Below, piece by piece: positions 9,585 through 19,283 of a stretch of 64,000 nucleotides of DNA. The stretch is from Pseudomonas sp. PB106 (GTDB lineage: Bacteria; Pseudomonadota; Gammaproteobacteria; Pseudomonadales; Pseudomonadaceae). The first letter of the stretch is position 1. Every line of letters starts with the position of its first letter. A program made the translations under genes and the position numbers. The notes under the pieces were generated by a model. The model saw only the letters and a program-made list of their open reading frames with translations, was not told the DNA's origin and ran no database searches. The stretch is from assembly GCF_009764645.1 (NCBI RefSeq), contig NZ_RWIM01000081.1, forward strand, positions 55,442-119,441, in the 5' to 3' direction.

Positions 9585-12500
9585 CTATAGCCACGCCTCA
9601 CAGAGCGTCTCCGCCTGATTGAGTATCAACTGGGCCGCTTCCTCGGCTTGATCCGGCGGGTACTTGTACTTGCGCAGAATTCGCCGTACCAGAATGCGCA
9701 GTTTGGCCCTCACGCTTTCACGGCTGCTCCAGTCAACGCTGACATTAGCCCGTAGGCTAGCGGTCAGTTCGTGGGCAATTTTGGCGAGGATCTCGTCACC
9801 CAATTCACGCACCGAAGCTTCGTTATTAGCTAGAGCATCGTAAAATGCTAGCTCGTCATCGTTGAGCCCTAGCGCATCACCACGCTGGCTGGCGGCCGCG
9901 AACTTCTTGGCCATTTCGATCAGTTCTTCGATGACCTGAGCGGTTTCAATCGAGCGGTTTTGGTAGCGTTTGATCACATTGGCTAGTAGCTCGGAGAACT
10001 TCTTCTCCTGGGCCAGGTTGGTGCTGTAACGGCTCTTGATTTCGCCTTCGAGCAAACGCTCCAACAGCTCTACCGCCAGGTTCTTCTCGGGAAGATTGCG
10101 CACCTCGGCGAGAAACGCGTCGTCGAGCAGGCCGATATTGGGCTTGTCCAGGCCCACCGCCTCGAAAATGTCCACCACGTCGCCAGAGACCACGGCATTG
10201 CCGATGATCTGGCGAATGGCCAATTCGCGCTCTTCGTCGGTCTTTTTCTGTTGGCTGACTTCACGCTTGATCAAGATCACCTTGATCGCCTGGAAGAACG
10301 CCACTTCCTCGCGGACGGCTTTGGCTTCATCCAAGGTGCAGCACAGCGTGAAGGCCTTGCTCATGGCCAGTGCAGTATCGGCATAGCGCTTCTTACCGTC
10401 TTCCAAGCCCAACACATGGTTGGCGGCCCCGGCGAGCAGCTTGTGCCCGCCGGTGAGAAAATCGCTGCAGTCGAAGCCATGCATCAGGCTGCGCAAAACG
10501 TCGAGCTTCTCCTCCAGTACCGAATAGGCTTCATGGGCATCCACGGTCGGCCGTCCCTTGCCCTTGCTGCCGGTGTACTCCTTGAGCGCGGCTTTCAGCT
10601 CATTGGCGATACCGATGTAGTCCACCACCAGACCGCCCTGCTTGTCCTTGAACACGCGGTTGACCCGCGCGATGGCCTGCATCAGGTTGTGGCCTTTCAT
10701 GGGTTTGTCCACGTACAGGGTGTGAACGCACGGCGCATCGAAACCGGTTAGCCACATGTCACGGACGATCACCAGCTTGAGTGGATCAAGCGGGTCCTTG
10801 AAGCGTTTTTCCAGGCGTTTTTTGAGCTGCCCTGAATAGATGTGCGGTCGCAGCAAGGCCTTGTCCGACGCGCTGCCGGTCATGATGACTTTGATCGCAC
10901 CTTTCTCCGGATCTTCGTCGTGCCACTCTGGACGCAAAGCGACGATCTCGTTGTATAGGTGCACACAGATCTCGCGACTCATGCCCACCACCATGGCCTT
11001 GCCGGGCATCTGCCCCATGCTCACAAGCCCCTGATTACGCTCCTCAAAGTGTGTGACCAGGTCGGCCGCCACGCTTTGAATCCGAGGCTCGGCCCCGACC
11101 ACCTTTTCCAGGGCGGCCCAACGGCTTTTCAGCCGCGACTGCTGGTCGTCTTCTTCATCTTCGGCCAGCTCATCGACCTGATCGTCAATCGCGGGCAGTT
11201 CGCTGTCTTTCAAGGACAACTTGGCCAGCCGCGATTCGTAATAAATGGCGACGGTCGCACCGTCTTCGGTGGCCTGCTGCATGTCGTAGACGTGAATGTA
11301 TTCACCAAACACCGAACGGGTGTCACGGTCTTCGCTGGACACCGGGGTGCCGGTAAAAGCCACGAAGGTGGCGTTCGGCATTGCATCGCGCAGGTGCTGG
11401 GCATAGCCCACCTGGTAACGGGTCTGGCTCTCGGCAGTCTGCCCCTCTGACGTCTTCAGCTCGGCGCCAAAGCCATACTGGGTGCGGTGGGCTTCGTCAG
11501 CGATGACCACGATATTCGAGCGGTCGGACAGCACTGGAAAGGTGTCTTCATCCACTCCAGGCATGAACTTCTGGATCGTGGCGAACACAATGCCGCCACT
11601 GGGTCGGTTGGCCAGCTTGGTGCGCAAGTCACCGCGTGACTCCACTTGGACTGGCTGTTCGCGCAGTAGATCCTGGGACAGCGAGAACACCCCGAACAAC
11701 TGGCCATCCAGGTCGTTGCGATCGGTGATCACCACGATGGTTGGGTTCTCCATTGCCGCTTCCTGCATCACCCGGGCGGCGAAACAGGTCATGGTGATGC
11801 TCTTGCCCGAGCCCTGAGTGTGCCAGACCACCCCGCCTTTATGGGTGCCGCCGGGACGCGAGGCACTGACCACCTGCTGAATGGCGGCGCGCACGGCGTG
11901 GAATTGGTGATAGCCGGCAATCTTCTTGACCAGCCGGCCGTCATCCTCGAACAACACGAAGTAGCGCAGGTAATCGAGCAGCATATTCGGCGCCAGGGCA
12001 CCGCGTACCAGCGTCTCCAGCTCGTTGAATTGACCCAGCGGGTCAAGATCTTTGCCGTCGATGGTGCGCCAGTTCATGAAGCGTTCGGCATCGGCCGACA
12101 AGGAGCCCATGCGCGCCTCGCTGCCGTCGGCGATCACCAGGATTTCGTTGTATTGGAACAGGTCCGGGATCTGTTCCTTGTAGGTTTGGATCTGGTCGAA
12201 GGCTTTGCCCAGGTCAGCCTTCACATCCGCCGGATTTTTCAGCTCCAGCAACACCAACGGCAAGCCGTTGACGAACAGGAGGATATCCGGACGCCGGGTA
12301 TGTTTCGGCCCCTGGATGCTGAACTGATTGATGGCCAGCCAATCGTTGGCTTTCACCTCAAGCCAGTCGATCAGGCGCACGAAGTCGCCGCGAGTTTCGC
12401 CGTCTTTTTGGTACTGCACCGGTACGCCGCCGACCAACAGGCGATGGAACAGGCGGTTGGCCGACAGCTGTACCGGCAGGCCCAGCTCGAGCACCTGCTT

Positions 12501-12704
12501 GAGCGCATCTTCGCGCGCGGCCAGTGGCACCTTGGGATTGAGCTTGGCCATGGCGCTGCGCAGCCGCTCGACCAAGACCACCTGACGGTAGTTGACACGC
12601 TCAGGGCTCTCGCCGTCATAGGCGATGGTCGGGCCGTACACATGGGTGTATCCCACCTCTGCCAGCCAGCCGAGGGTTTCCTGTTCCAATTGGTCTTCGG
12701 TCAT
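9585..12704 (-). CDS. hsdR: Type I restriction enzyme, R subunit
   Basis: The 1039-residue protein is the DNA translocase and nuclease subunit that cuts unmodified DNA. It has an N-terminal PD-(D/E)xK nuclease (RPD at 138-140, ELK at 154-156, then a QxxxY region), a Walker A motif HTQGSGKS (295-302), the DEAH box (403-406), motif III TGTP (451-454) and a C-terminal helical domain. Length and layout are complete. Its ATG overlaps the stop of the preceding DUF1016 gene (ATGA), so it is the last gene of the hsdM-hsdS-DUF1016-hsdR operon. Confidence 0.96.
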   Translation of the reverse strand: MTEDQLEQETLGWLAEVGYTHVYGPTIAYDGESPERVNYRQVVLVERLRSAMAKLNPKVPLAAREDALKQVLELGLPVQLSANRLFHRLLVGGVPVQYQKDGETRGDFVRLIDWLEVKANDWLAINQFSIQGPKHTRRPDILLFVNGLPLVLLELKNPADVKADLGKAFDQIQTYKEQIPDLFQYNEILVIADGSEARMGSLSADAERFMNWRTIDGKDLDPLGQFNELETLVRGALAPNMLLDYLRYFVLFEDDGRLVKKIAGYHQFHAVRAAIQQVVSASRPGGTHKGGVVWHTQGSGKSITMTCFAARVMQEAAMENPTIVVITDRNDLDGQLFGVFSLSQDLLREQPVQVESRGDLRTKLANRPSGGIVFATIQKFMPGVDEDTFPVLSDRSNIVVIADEAHRTQYGFGAELKTSEGQTAESQTRYQVGYAQHLRDAMPNATFVAFTGTPVSSEDRDTRSVFGEYIHVYDMQQATEDGATVAIYYESRLAKLSLKDSELPAIDDQVDELAEDEEDDQQSRLKSRWAALEKVVGAEPRIQSVAADLVTHFEERNQGLVSMGQMPGKAMVVGMSREICVHLYNEIVALRPEWHDEDPEKGAIKVIMTGSASDKALLRPHIYSGQLKKRLEKRFKDPLDPLKLVIVRDMWLTGFDAPCVHTLYVDKPMKGHNLMQAIARVNRVFKDKQGGLVVDYIGIANELKAALKEYTGSKGKGRPTVDAHEAYSVLEEKLDVLRSLMHGFDCSDFLTGGHKLLAGAANHVLGLEDGKKRYADTALAMSKAFTLCCTLDEAKAVREEVAFFQAIKVILIKREVSQQKKTDEERELAIRQIIGNAVVSGDVVDIFEAVGLDKPNIGLLDDAFLAEVRNLPEKNLAVELLERLLEGEIKSRYSTNLAQEKKFSELLANVIKRYQNRSIETAQVIEELIEMAKKFAAASQRGDALGLNDDELAFYDALANNEASVRELGDEILAKIAHELTASLRANVSVDWSSRESVRAKLRILVRRILRKYKYPPDQAEEAAQLILNQAETLCEAWL

Positions 12705-13753
12705 TCCACTTCACTTCCTGTGTTCAGTTCACCGGCCAGCTCCGCCTCGATCTCGGCAATGCTCGGCAGATTTCGGCCCAAAGTGTCGGGCAAATCGCGC
12801 AGCAATTGGTATTCGGCGACGCCGATGGGTTTGTCGATACCCGACAACGCGTACTCGGCCACCAGCCGGTTCTGCTGTTTGCACAGCAGCAGACCGATGG
12901 TGGGTTTGTCGTCCTCGGCCTTGATCTGTGCATCCACCGCCGCCAGGTAGAAATTCAACTGGCCGGCGTGTTCGGGTTTAAAGGCTGTCGCCTTGAGCTC
13001 CACGACCACATAGCACTTGAGTCGGGTGTGATAAAACAGCAGGTCGATGAAGAACTCATCACCACCGACTTCAAGGCGAAACTGCCGGCCGAGGAAGGCA
13101 AAACCGGCTCCTAACTCCAGTAAGAAACGGGTGATATGACGGATCAGCCCTTCTTCGATTTCGCGTTCCTGAGCGTCGTGGCCCAGGCCAAGAAAATCGA
13201 ACAGGTACGGATCTTTGAGGGTTTCCTGGGCCAAGGCCGAATCCGCGGCGGGCAGGCGGCTGACAAAGTTGGTGACTGCTGAGCCTTGGCGTTGCTGCAG
13301 ACGGCTCTTGATGTTCAGTTCCAACGTGCTGCGTGACCAGCCCTGCAGCACGGTTTGTTGCGCATACCACGCGCGCTCGGCAGGACTGTCCAGCTTGGTC
13401 AGCAGGGTCACCACATGGAACCAGGGCAATTGGTCAGCAGGCTGCTGACCAAATTGGCGATCCGGGCAATGCTGAGCGAAGAAGCGCATGTACTTGAGGT
13501 TGCTGGCTGACCAACCCTTCATCTCCGGAAAAGCATCCTTGAGGTCGCGGGCCAGGCGCTCGATGACCTTGGCACCCCAGCCATGGGCCTCCTGGCGCTG
13601 TTGAATCTCGCTACCGAGGCGGTGATACAGCTGCACCAACTCGGCATTGACGGCCAGCGCCGCCCGCTGCCGGGCCTGAGTGATGTCGCCTTTAAGCTGA
13701 GTCAGCCAGTCGGCGTAGCCCTCAGGCAGTGCGGGAATCGTTCCCTTGCTCAT
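12701..13753 (-). CDS. PDDEXK nuclease of the DUF1016/YhcG family
   Basis: The 350-residue protein has an N-terminal helical DUF1016 domain (to about 165) and a C-terminal PD-(D/E)xK nuclease core with an aspartate in FFIDLLFYH (about 237), ELK at about 252-254, and a following Q in the AGQLNFYL helix. The family is predicted to act on DNA; its role is not settled. It lies inside the restriction operon, overlapping hsdS and hsdR by ATGA junctions on both sides, which argues for a job with the type I complex. The ATG at 13753 overlapping the hsdS stop is preferred over a TTG two codons earlier. Confidence 0.9.
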   Translation of the reverse strand: MSKGTIPALPEGYADWLTQLKGDITQARQRAALAVNAELVQLYHRLGSEIQQRQEAHGWGAKVIERLARDLKDAFPEMKGWSASNLKYMRFFAQHCPDRQFGQQPADQLPWFHVVTLLTKLDSPAERAWYAQQTVLQGWSRSTLELNIKSRLQQRQGSAVTNFVSRLPAADSALAQETLKDPYLFDFLGLGHDAQEREIEEGLIRHITRFLLELGAGFAFLGRQFRLEVGGDEFFIDLLFYHTRLKCYVVVELKATAFKPEHAGQLNFYLAAVDAQIKAEDDKPTIGLLLCKQQNRLVAEYALSGIDKPIGVAEYQLLRDLPDTLGRNLPSIAEIEAELAGELNTGSEVE

Positions 13754-15045
13754 GCACAAATTTCCTCGACCATCACCTCGGCTTCCGGCAGACGCAGCTG
13801 GCCGGAGATCAGGCGCGGTAGTAGGGTATCGCGGAGTTGAGTGAGGGTTTGGGCTTGCTCAGTGTTATGTCTAAGGCTCGCGTAAAGCGGCTTCAGCAAC
13901 TCACCAAATGCCAAAGCAATCTCTCTTGAAGGCATCAGGAAATTAATTCGCCACATATTCGACTGACTTAATTTGGCCTGAACAGCTCCAGTGATGAACG
14001 GAGTGATATTTGTTTGCTTGAGCGAAAGCATCAAATGTTCAGTGCTGACACCATTTTTTCCTTGAAGCACGTGAGCATGGTTGTTTACCCATAACCGCCC
14101 CCAGACATATTGGGTAATGGGGTATCCCAAAGGGTCAGCTACTGAGCCGTCCTCACCGCTTAACAGATAGATACCGTCAAAAAGGTAACCGTCAACCCAG
14201 TCCATCAACGCTGCAGCACCGTAATAGGGATAGTTCCCCTTCCGTTTGGCACGTTCTTGCCCGGCCAAAGGAACTCTCTGAGAGTCAAAAATTGAGGTAA
14301 CTTCTTTTAAGCTTACATAGCTCCACCCTTTCGGTACCAAACCCAGCTCGCACTCTTCGAAACTCTCGGGAAACAGTGCTGCGGTGGCGGCATCCAGGCC
14401 TTCCGGCTCAAACCCTTCAGCCTTGGCGCGCACCGGGTCGAAATCGACGAACCAGGACTTAAACAAGGCCTGGCCGATGGATTCCAGGGTGACGTTGGTT
14501 TCGCGCAGTAGGGTGATGCGGTCGTCTAGGGAGCCAATCAGCTGAATGATTCGTTCACGTTCATGCTGCGGGGCAATGGGAACTGGAAGCGCCCGTAAGT
14601 CTTTCAGGTTGATGGTTGTCTGAACGGTTGTATTTGCTCGGCTAATTAGCAAATGTTGGGACAAGGGTGATCTAAGACAAATGGCCAGCCAATTTGGGTC
14701 GACCTCTTGTGGGTGGATGACTGCCACAGCTCTAGCTACGTTGAAGCCTTTGAGAGTTTCGGGTACGACAGCTACTTGTCCCACGCTACCAACCAGAGTG
14801 AGAAGAACTTCACCACCTTGTAGTCGAGTACGGCCGTACTTACTTTCAATTTCAGGCTCAATTCGCATGAGCTCCGTTAGCTCGATACGGCCATCTTTGA
14901 AATTGTTCACACGAACAATCGGAATACCATGACCAACGTGCGAGCCTGGCTGCACTACACCGTAGGTTACGGAATTTTTATGAGCCAATTGTTCAAGAGG
15001 AACATAGCTCCAGCCCTGAGGAAGAACTGGAAGGTCAAAACTCAT
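13750..15045 (-). CDS. hsdS: Type I restriction-modification specificity subunit
   Basis: The 431-residue protein has two target-recognition domains, each followed by a conserved helical region. The first helical region runs around RERIIQLIGSLDDRITLLRE and the second near the C-terminus around EQAQTLTQLRDTLLPRLISGQL. It chooses the bipartite DNA target for the methylase and nuclease subunits. It overlaps the end of hsdM by 11 bases and the DUF1016 gene by ATGA. Parts of the recognition domains are AT-richer than the rest of the operon, as is common for these exchangeable segments. Confidence 0.95.
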   Translation of the reverse strand: MSFDLPVLPQGWSYVPLEQLAHKNSVTYGVVQPGSHVGHGIPIVRVNNFKDGRIELTELMRIEPEIESKYGRTRLQGGEVLLTLVGSVGQVAVVPETLKGFNVARAVAVIHPQEVDPNWLAICLRSPLSQHLLISRANTTVQTTINLKDLRALPVPIAPQHERERIIQLIGSLDDRITLLRETNVTLESIGQALFKSWFVDFDPVRAKAEGFEPEGLDAATAALFPESFEECELGLVPKGWSYVSLKEVTSIFDSQRVPLAGQERAKRKGNYPYYGAAALMDWVDGYLFDGIYLLSGEDGSVADPLGYPITQYVWGRLWVNNHAHVLQGKNGVSTEHLMLSLKQTNITPFITGAVQAKLSQSNMWRINFLMPSREIALAFGELLKPLYASLRHNTEQAQTLTQLRDTLLPRLISGQLRLPEAEVMVEEICA

Positions 15046-16765
15046 AGCCCAGCCCCCCCAGCTTTTGGCGGATCAACTGATCGAGCTCTGCGCCCTTGGC
15101 CTGCTGTTCACCCAACAGGGCGGTGAGGTTCTGCATCTTGTCGGCAAAGGCTTCGTCGTCGTCTTCCACCGCCTCGGTCCCCACATAGCGGCCCGGGGTC
15201 AGCACATGGCCGTGCTCGGCGATTTCGGCCAGGCTCACGCTGCGGCAGAAGCCTGGGATATCGATGTATTCAGCGATTTCACCACCCACATCAAGCGGCA
15301 CCCCACGCCAGTTGGCCACGGTCTGCGCAATGCGTTCGATGTCGCTGTCGAGCAGTTCGATCTGCACCCGACTGACGTTGCTCCCGAGCTTGCGTGCATC
15401 GATAAACAGTACTTCGCCGGGGCGAGCGACTTTCTGCTTGGCCAAAAACCACAGGCAGGCCGGGATCTGCGTGTTGAAGAACAGTTGACCGGGTAGCGCG
15501 ACCATCACCTCCACCACATCGGCTTCAACCATGGCGCGACGGATGTCACCTTCGCTGTTCTGGCTGGAACTCATCGAACCATTGGCCAGGACGATGCCGG
15601 CCCGTCCGTTGGACTTGAGATGGAACAGCATGTGTTGCAACCAGGCGTAGTTGGCATTGCCTTGTGGCGGCGTGCCATAGACCCAACGCGGGTCGCCTTC
15701 GAGGCTACCGTGCCACCAGTCGCTGATGTTGAACGGCGGGTTGGCAAGGACAAAGTCGGCACGCAGGTCGCTGTGCTGATTGCGGATAAAGGAGTCGGCC
15801 GGCTCCCGGCCGAGGTTGAAGTCTATGCCACGAATCGCCAGGTTCATCGCCGCCAGGCGCCAGGTAGTCGGGTTGGATTCCTGGCCGTAAATCGAGACGT
15901 CACCGAGCTTGCCACCGTGGGCTTCGATGAATTTTTCCGATTGCACGAACATGCCTCCCGAACCGCAGCAAGGGTCGTAGACCTTGCCGTGGTGAGGGTT
16001 GAGCACCGCCACCAGGGTTTTGACGATGCTGGCCGGGGTGTAGAACTGTCCGCCGCGCTTGCCTTCGGCGCTGGCGAATTGGCCAAGGAAGTACTCGTAG
16101 ACCTGGCCGAGAAGATCACGGGCTTTATTGGCATCGCTGCTAAAGCCGATGATGGAGATCAGATCGACCAGCTCGCCGAGCTTGCCATCGGACAGCTGGG
16201 CACGGGCATAGCGTTTGTCGAGGATGTTTTTTAGCTGGGGGTTTTCCGCCTCGATCATCGCCAAGGCTTCATCGATACGCTTGCCGATATCGACTTGCTT
16301 GGCATTGGCACGGATGGATTCCCAACGCGCCACATCCGGTACCCAGAACACATTCACTTCTTTGTAGTAGTCGCGCTCCTCCAGCTCGCTGGCCAGCAGG
16401 TCGGCGTCGTCACTGCCCAGGTAATAATCGTCACCGGCCTCGGCAAACCGGCGCTCCAGTTCGGCGCGACGCCCGGCAAAGCTGTCGGAGATGTACTTGA
16501 GGAAGATCAGCCCGAGCACAAGGTGCTTGTACTCGGCAGCGTCCATGTTGGCGCGCAGCTTATCGGCGGTGGCCCACAGGGTCTTTTCCAAGTCCTGCAA
16601 GGTGCTGCTGGTGGCACTCACCGCGGCTTTGCGCCCCGGTTTTTTCTTCAGCGGCTCGGATTCTGGCTCGGCAGCGTTTTCGCTTGGCGCCAAACGTGCC
16701 CGGGCCTGATCAAGTGCCTGCTCGGCGAGACTGCTGGTGGCCAGTTCGCTCTTTTGATCCGTCAT
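15035..16765 (-). CDS. hsdM: Type I restriction-modification methyltransferase subunit
   Basis: The 576-residue protein is an N6-adenine DNA methyltransferase. It has the AdoMet-binding motif DPCCGSG (264-270) and the catalytic NPPF (342-345), after an N-terminal HsdM helical domain (about 55-200). A lysine-rich stretch near residues 40-46 precedes the domain. An AGGAG six bases upstream supports the ATG at 16765. It is the first gene of the operon, and its promoter should lie in the 213 bases up to the tRNA fragment. Confidence 0.96.
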   Translation of the reverse strand: MTDQKSELATSSLAEQALDQARARLAPSENAAEPESEPLKKKPGRKAAVSATSSTLQDLEKTLWATADKLRANMDAAEYKHLVLGLIFLKYISDSFAGRRAELERRFAEAGDDYYLGSDDADLLASELEERDYYKEVNVFWVPDVARWESIRANAKQVDIGKRIDEALAMIEAENPQLKNILDKRYARAQLSDGKLGELVDLISIIGFSSDANKARDLLGQVYEYFLGQFASAEGKRGGQFYTPASIVKTLVAVLNPHHGKVYDPCCGSGGMFVQSEKFIEAHGGKLGDVSIYGQESNPTTWRLAAMNLAIRGIDFNLGREPADSFIRNQHSDLRADFVLANPPFNISDWWHGSLEGDPRWVYGTPPQGNANYAWLQHMLFHLKSNGRAGIVLANGSMSSSQNSEGDIRRAMVEADVVEVMVALPGQLFFNTQIPACLWFLAKQKVARPGEVLFIDARKLGSNVSRVQIELLDSDIERIAQTVANWRGVPLDVGGEIAEYIDIPGFCRSVSLAEIAEHGHVLTPGRYVGTEAVEDDDEAFADKMQNLTALLGEQQAKGAELDQLIRQKLGGLGYEF

Positions 16766-16977
16766 GCACTGCTCCTACCCCACGCCGATGATTAGCGCGG
16801 TAAAAAAATGAAAACCCAACCACCGAGGGCCGGGGCGAAGATGGGCAGCATAATAACGGGTCGATGGCTTTTCGTCTGACTTCCTCGGTGCCGGGTAGCC
16901 GTTGGCCATCTCTGGTTTCTATATGTGACAATGTCCTTTATCACACGTAGTTACGCCAAACAAATGTTACTATGACA

Positions 16978-17027
16978 GCCCTCTCCTAAGGGGAAGGTTG
17001 GCAGTTCGAACCTGCCCTGGGACACCA
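16978..17027 (+). tRNA. Orphan 3' half of tRNA-Arg (anticodon CCT), att remnant
   Basis: From the anticodon stem to the CCA end the fold is exact: loop CTCCTAA with anticodon CCT, five-base variable loop, five-pair T stem GGCAG/CTGCC with loop TTCGAAC, acceptor strand CTGGGAC, then A and CCA. The matching 5' acceptor strand GTCCCAG and the D arm are absent upstream, so this is not a working gene. A tRNA 3' half ending at CCA is the classic attachment core left by islands that insert at tRNA genes. The 349-base gap 16766-17114 holds only this and the hsdM promoter region. Confidence 0.8.
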
Positions 17028-17114
17028 TATAATTCAGTAGTTACAGCAGTTTTGAGTCATCGCTTTTTTTCCATGGGTGCACCACGGGTGCAAATGCATC
17101 ATCGGATAGAGCAT

Positions 17115-17996
17115 ATGGACGAAAAACAAAAGCTGTATCACTACACCAGTCAGTTCGGTTTTCTGGGGATTCTCCAAGCCGGAGGAGTCTGGGCCTCCCA
17201 TACCAGCTTTTTGAACGACTCAAGCGAATGCAGCCACGCTTTTGAGACCGCAAAGCAAATGGTTGGGGCGATCCTAGACTATGACGACTACCTCGATGTT
17301 TTCGCTTTCACCCTCAGCAGTACCCTTCAGTACGCTGACACCCCCAGTCTTTTCATAACCTCCTTCAGCGAAAAAGCGGATTTGCTCAGTCAGTGGCGTG
17401 GCTACTGTCCAGGAGGATCTGGTATGTGTGTGGGCTTTGACGCTGAGAGCATCAAGGCTTACTGCGGGGAGAATGGCTATCGGTTTGAGCGATGCATTTA
17501 TGAGCGAGATTCGCTCTCCGAGGAGATTAGAAAGCTGATTGATGATTGCTGGGATATGTTCCCGCATCCACCTTTAGGTCGAGCTGAGTTTGCCAGGCTC
17601 TCACCTAATCAATCCGTCAATTTTGCGCACGAATACAGGATGTCTGTAACCGTTGGCGAGCACAAAGCTCAAGCTGAAGGGGCAGTTAATTGGTTCTGTG
17701 AGGAACTGGCTCAGCTAGCACCGTTGTATAAAAATGACGGTTTTCATGAAGAGGCCGAATGGAGGATTGTGGTTAAACATCCTCACACGCCCCTGAAGTA
17801 TCGCGCGGGGCTCTCGTGCTTAATTCCGTATGTAGAGCTCAATATTTTGCAGAGCAAGACCACTCTTCAAGAAATTGTCGTGGGCCCTAACCCTGATCAG
17901 TCACGCTGCCTGAAGTCCGCCGAAATGGCGCTTGAAACGTTTGGCTACCAGAACATCGATCTTCGCTGGTCGTTTATCCCATTCAACAACTGGTAG
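17115..17996 (+). CDS. DUF2971 domain protein
   Basis: The 293-residue protein starts MDEKQKLYHYTS. The opening LYHYTS...ILQAGGVWASHTSFLNDSSE and the later E-A-EWRIV segment are the marks of DUF2971. The function is unknown; the His-Tyr opening and the final Glu motif recall ADP-ribosyltransferase-like folds, but that is only a suggestion. The base composition is visibly lower in GC than the core genes, a sign of transfer. It lies between the tRNA fragment and a convergent serine recombinase and overlaps the recombinase 3' end by 14 bases. Confidence 0.75.
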   Translation: MDEKQKLYHYTSQFGFLGILQAGGVWASHTSFLNDSSECSHAFETAKQMVGAILDYDDYLDVFAFTLSSTLQYADTPSLFITSFSEKADLLSQWRGYCPGGSGMCVGFDAESIKAYCGENGYRFERCIYERDSLSEEIRKLIDDCWDMFPHPPLGRAEFARLSPNQSVNFAHEYRMSVTVGEHKAQAEGAVNWFCEELAQLAPLYKNDGFHEEAEWRIVVKHPHTPLKYRAGLSCLIPYVELNILQSKTTLQEIVVGPNPDQSRCLKSAEMALETFGYQNIDLRWSFIPFNNW

Positions 17997-18612
17997 GAGG
18001 GCTTTGTTGATCCCGAATTCTTAGCACTGTGGTGGTTGAGCAGTTTGCATGACGCGCAGTCGCTCGGATGCCCAATCCCGCGGTTAGCAACTCGGTCACG
18101 CGCTTGTGTAGATCGGTGTCCATCGGCCGCCCCTGATATTTACCCGCCGCCTTCGCCTTCTCGATGCCCTGAGCCTGACGCTCGCGGCGCTGCTCGTAAT
18201 CCTTGCGTGCGATCGCGGCCATCATTTCCACCAGCATGGAGTTGATCGCGCCCAGCATCCGACCGGTGAACTCGTCACCCTTGGTGTCCTGCATTCCTTG
18301 ATGGCTGGTCGGCAGGTCGAGCGCAACGATGCGCAAGCCTTTGGAGTCGATCGCAGCCTTGAGCTTCTGCCAATCCTCTACAGGAAGACGTGAGAGGCGG
18401 TCTATTGACTCCACCAGCAGCACGTCGCCCTTGCGGGCGTCCTTCAGCAGGCGCAGCAACTCGGGCCGGTCTGCGGAGGCGCCGCTGGCATTCTCCAGGT
18501 AAACGCTCGCGATGACCTTGTTATGGTGGCAGGCGAACTGTTCAAGCGAGGCCTGGGCGCGGCTGGCGTCTTGCTCTTCGGTTGATGCTCGGAGATATGC
18601 GCGGATGAACAT
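17983..18612 (-). CDS. Serine recombinase, resolvase/invertase family
   Basis: The 209-residue protein has the resolvase catalytic domain with the nucleophile Ser10 in MFIRAYLRASTEEQ, the ESIDRLSR arginine motif, a long E helix (MLVEMMAAIARKDYEQRRERQ) and a C-terminal helix-turn-helix. Members cut and rejoin DNA at specific sites and often accompany islands. The ATG at 18612 has a GAGG eight bases upstream; an in-frame GTG at 18624 is less likely. The first codons and the leader are matched by a remnant near 28345-28380. Confidence 0.88.
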   Translation of the reverse strand: MFIRAYLRASTEEQDASRAQASLEQFACHHNKVIASVYLENASGASADRPELLRLLKDARKGDVLLVESIDRLSRLPVEDWQKLKAAIDSKGLRIVALDLPTSHQGMQDTKGDEFTGRMLGAINSMLVEMMAAIARKDYEQRRERQAQGIEKAKAAGKYQGRPMDTDLHKRVTELLTAGLGIRATARHANCSTTTVLRIRDQQSPPTSC

Positions 18613-18727
18613 AATGTGCCTCACGTATCAGTTAGGGTGTTCTACTAATAATGTTGCACTATGGGTGTAACTTATCAAGCAGAAAGGGCAAATAAATTTG
18701 AAAATGCCCGTATCAGCTAAGGCATAC

Positions 18728-18946
18728 CTATAACTGCCGTAGTCGCATGATGGCGTCTGAGATGTCTTGAGCATTCCGGTCCAGCGTTTCCATGGCCGCA
18801 ATTGCGTTAGTGGCAACGCACCCAACTCCATTCTCAGAAAGCCACTTGGTCACTTCCTCAATGGCCGCACATATGGCGTGCTGGTTGTGCAGGAGCAGTG
18901 TGAGTGCGTCTGCTGTGGCTATGTTGGCTTCAGAGTTATCTGACAC
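18728..18946 (-). CDS. Small hypothetical protein
   Basis: A 72-residue acidic helical protein starting at GTG with AAGGA nine bases upstream. It resembles short Pseudomonas proteins of unknown function with a C-terminal ALxTLDxNAxxI-type helix (here METLDRNAQDISDAIMRLRQ). No domain can be named. The gene is on the same strand as the recombinase, 115 bases before it. Confidence 0.55.
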   Translation of the reverse strand: MSDNSEANIATADALTLLLHNQHAICAAIEEVTKWLSENGVGCVATNAIAAMETLDRNAQDISDAIMRLRQL

Positions 18947-19110
18947 GGGTATCGTCCTTGAGTAGCTGGTGCGGGAAGACTAGCTGAGCTAGCCGCGGGC
19001 GCGAGCGCTGACGCCTAGGCAATTACACTGACTTGACCACCCATTTGCATTCGACCTAACCAGCCATCTGCGCCGGATTTGACCCACTCCCTTAGCGAAC
19101 ATGACCGGCA

Positions 19111-19138
19111 GTGAACGACCCTTAGCAGACGTTCCAAT
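19111..19138. repeat. Partial copy of an intergenic repeat
   Basis: The segment with CGACCCTTAGCAGACGTTC matches the right half of longer copies at 25863-25927 and 27371-27428. These resemble a degenerate repeat frequent between Pseudomonas genes. The rest of the 337-base gap 18947-19283 holds the promoter listed next; nothing else is recognised. Confidence 0.5.
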
Positions 19139-19147
19139 CGACCTTCC

Positions 19148-19207
19148 TTGTCATATGGCACTCAGCATCTAGACTCCTGAACACATAAATGGGGAGCACG
19201 GATGCTG
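19148..19207 (+). promoter_or_regulatory. Promoter and leader of the first DUF1254 gene (duplicated at 24198)
   Basis: A sigma-70-like promoter TTGTCA-N16-TAGACT (19148-19175) is followed by the leader block GGGAGCACGGATGCTG (19192-19207). The same promoter spacing and the same block stand before the fourth gene at 24198-24255. The ribosome-site and start regions are also alike. Confidence 0.65.
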
Positions 19208-19283
19208 AATGCCAGCCTCAATAGATGGCCTTGCAGCAGTCCGACGCTTCGTTTGAGAGCGCTTTCATGCAAGGACATCGAAG

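Noticed and set aside
9585..16765. Novel defence system replacing type I restriction
   Set aside because: hsdR, hsdS and hsdM have full-length canonical motifs; only the DUF1016 gene is unusual.
16900..16975. CRP/Vfr site upstream of hsdM
   Set aside because: TGTGA and TCACA half-sites are present, but their spacing does not fit the consensus.
16951..17027. A complete tRNA gene
   Set aside because: The 3' half folds well, but the required 5' acceptor strand and D arm are absent at the expected place.
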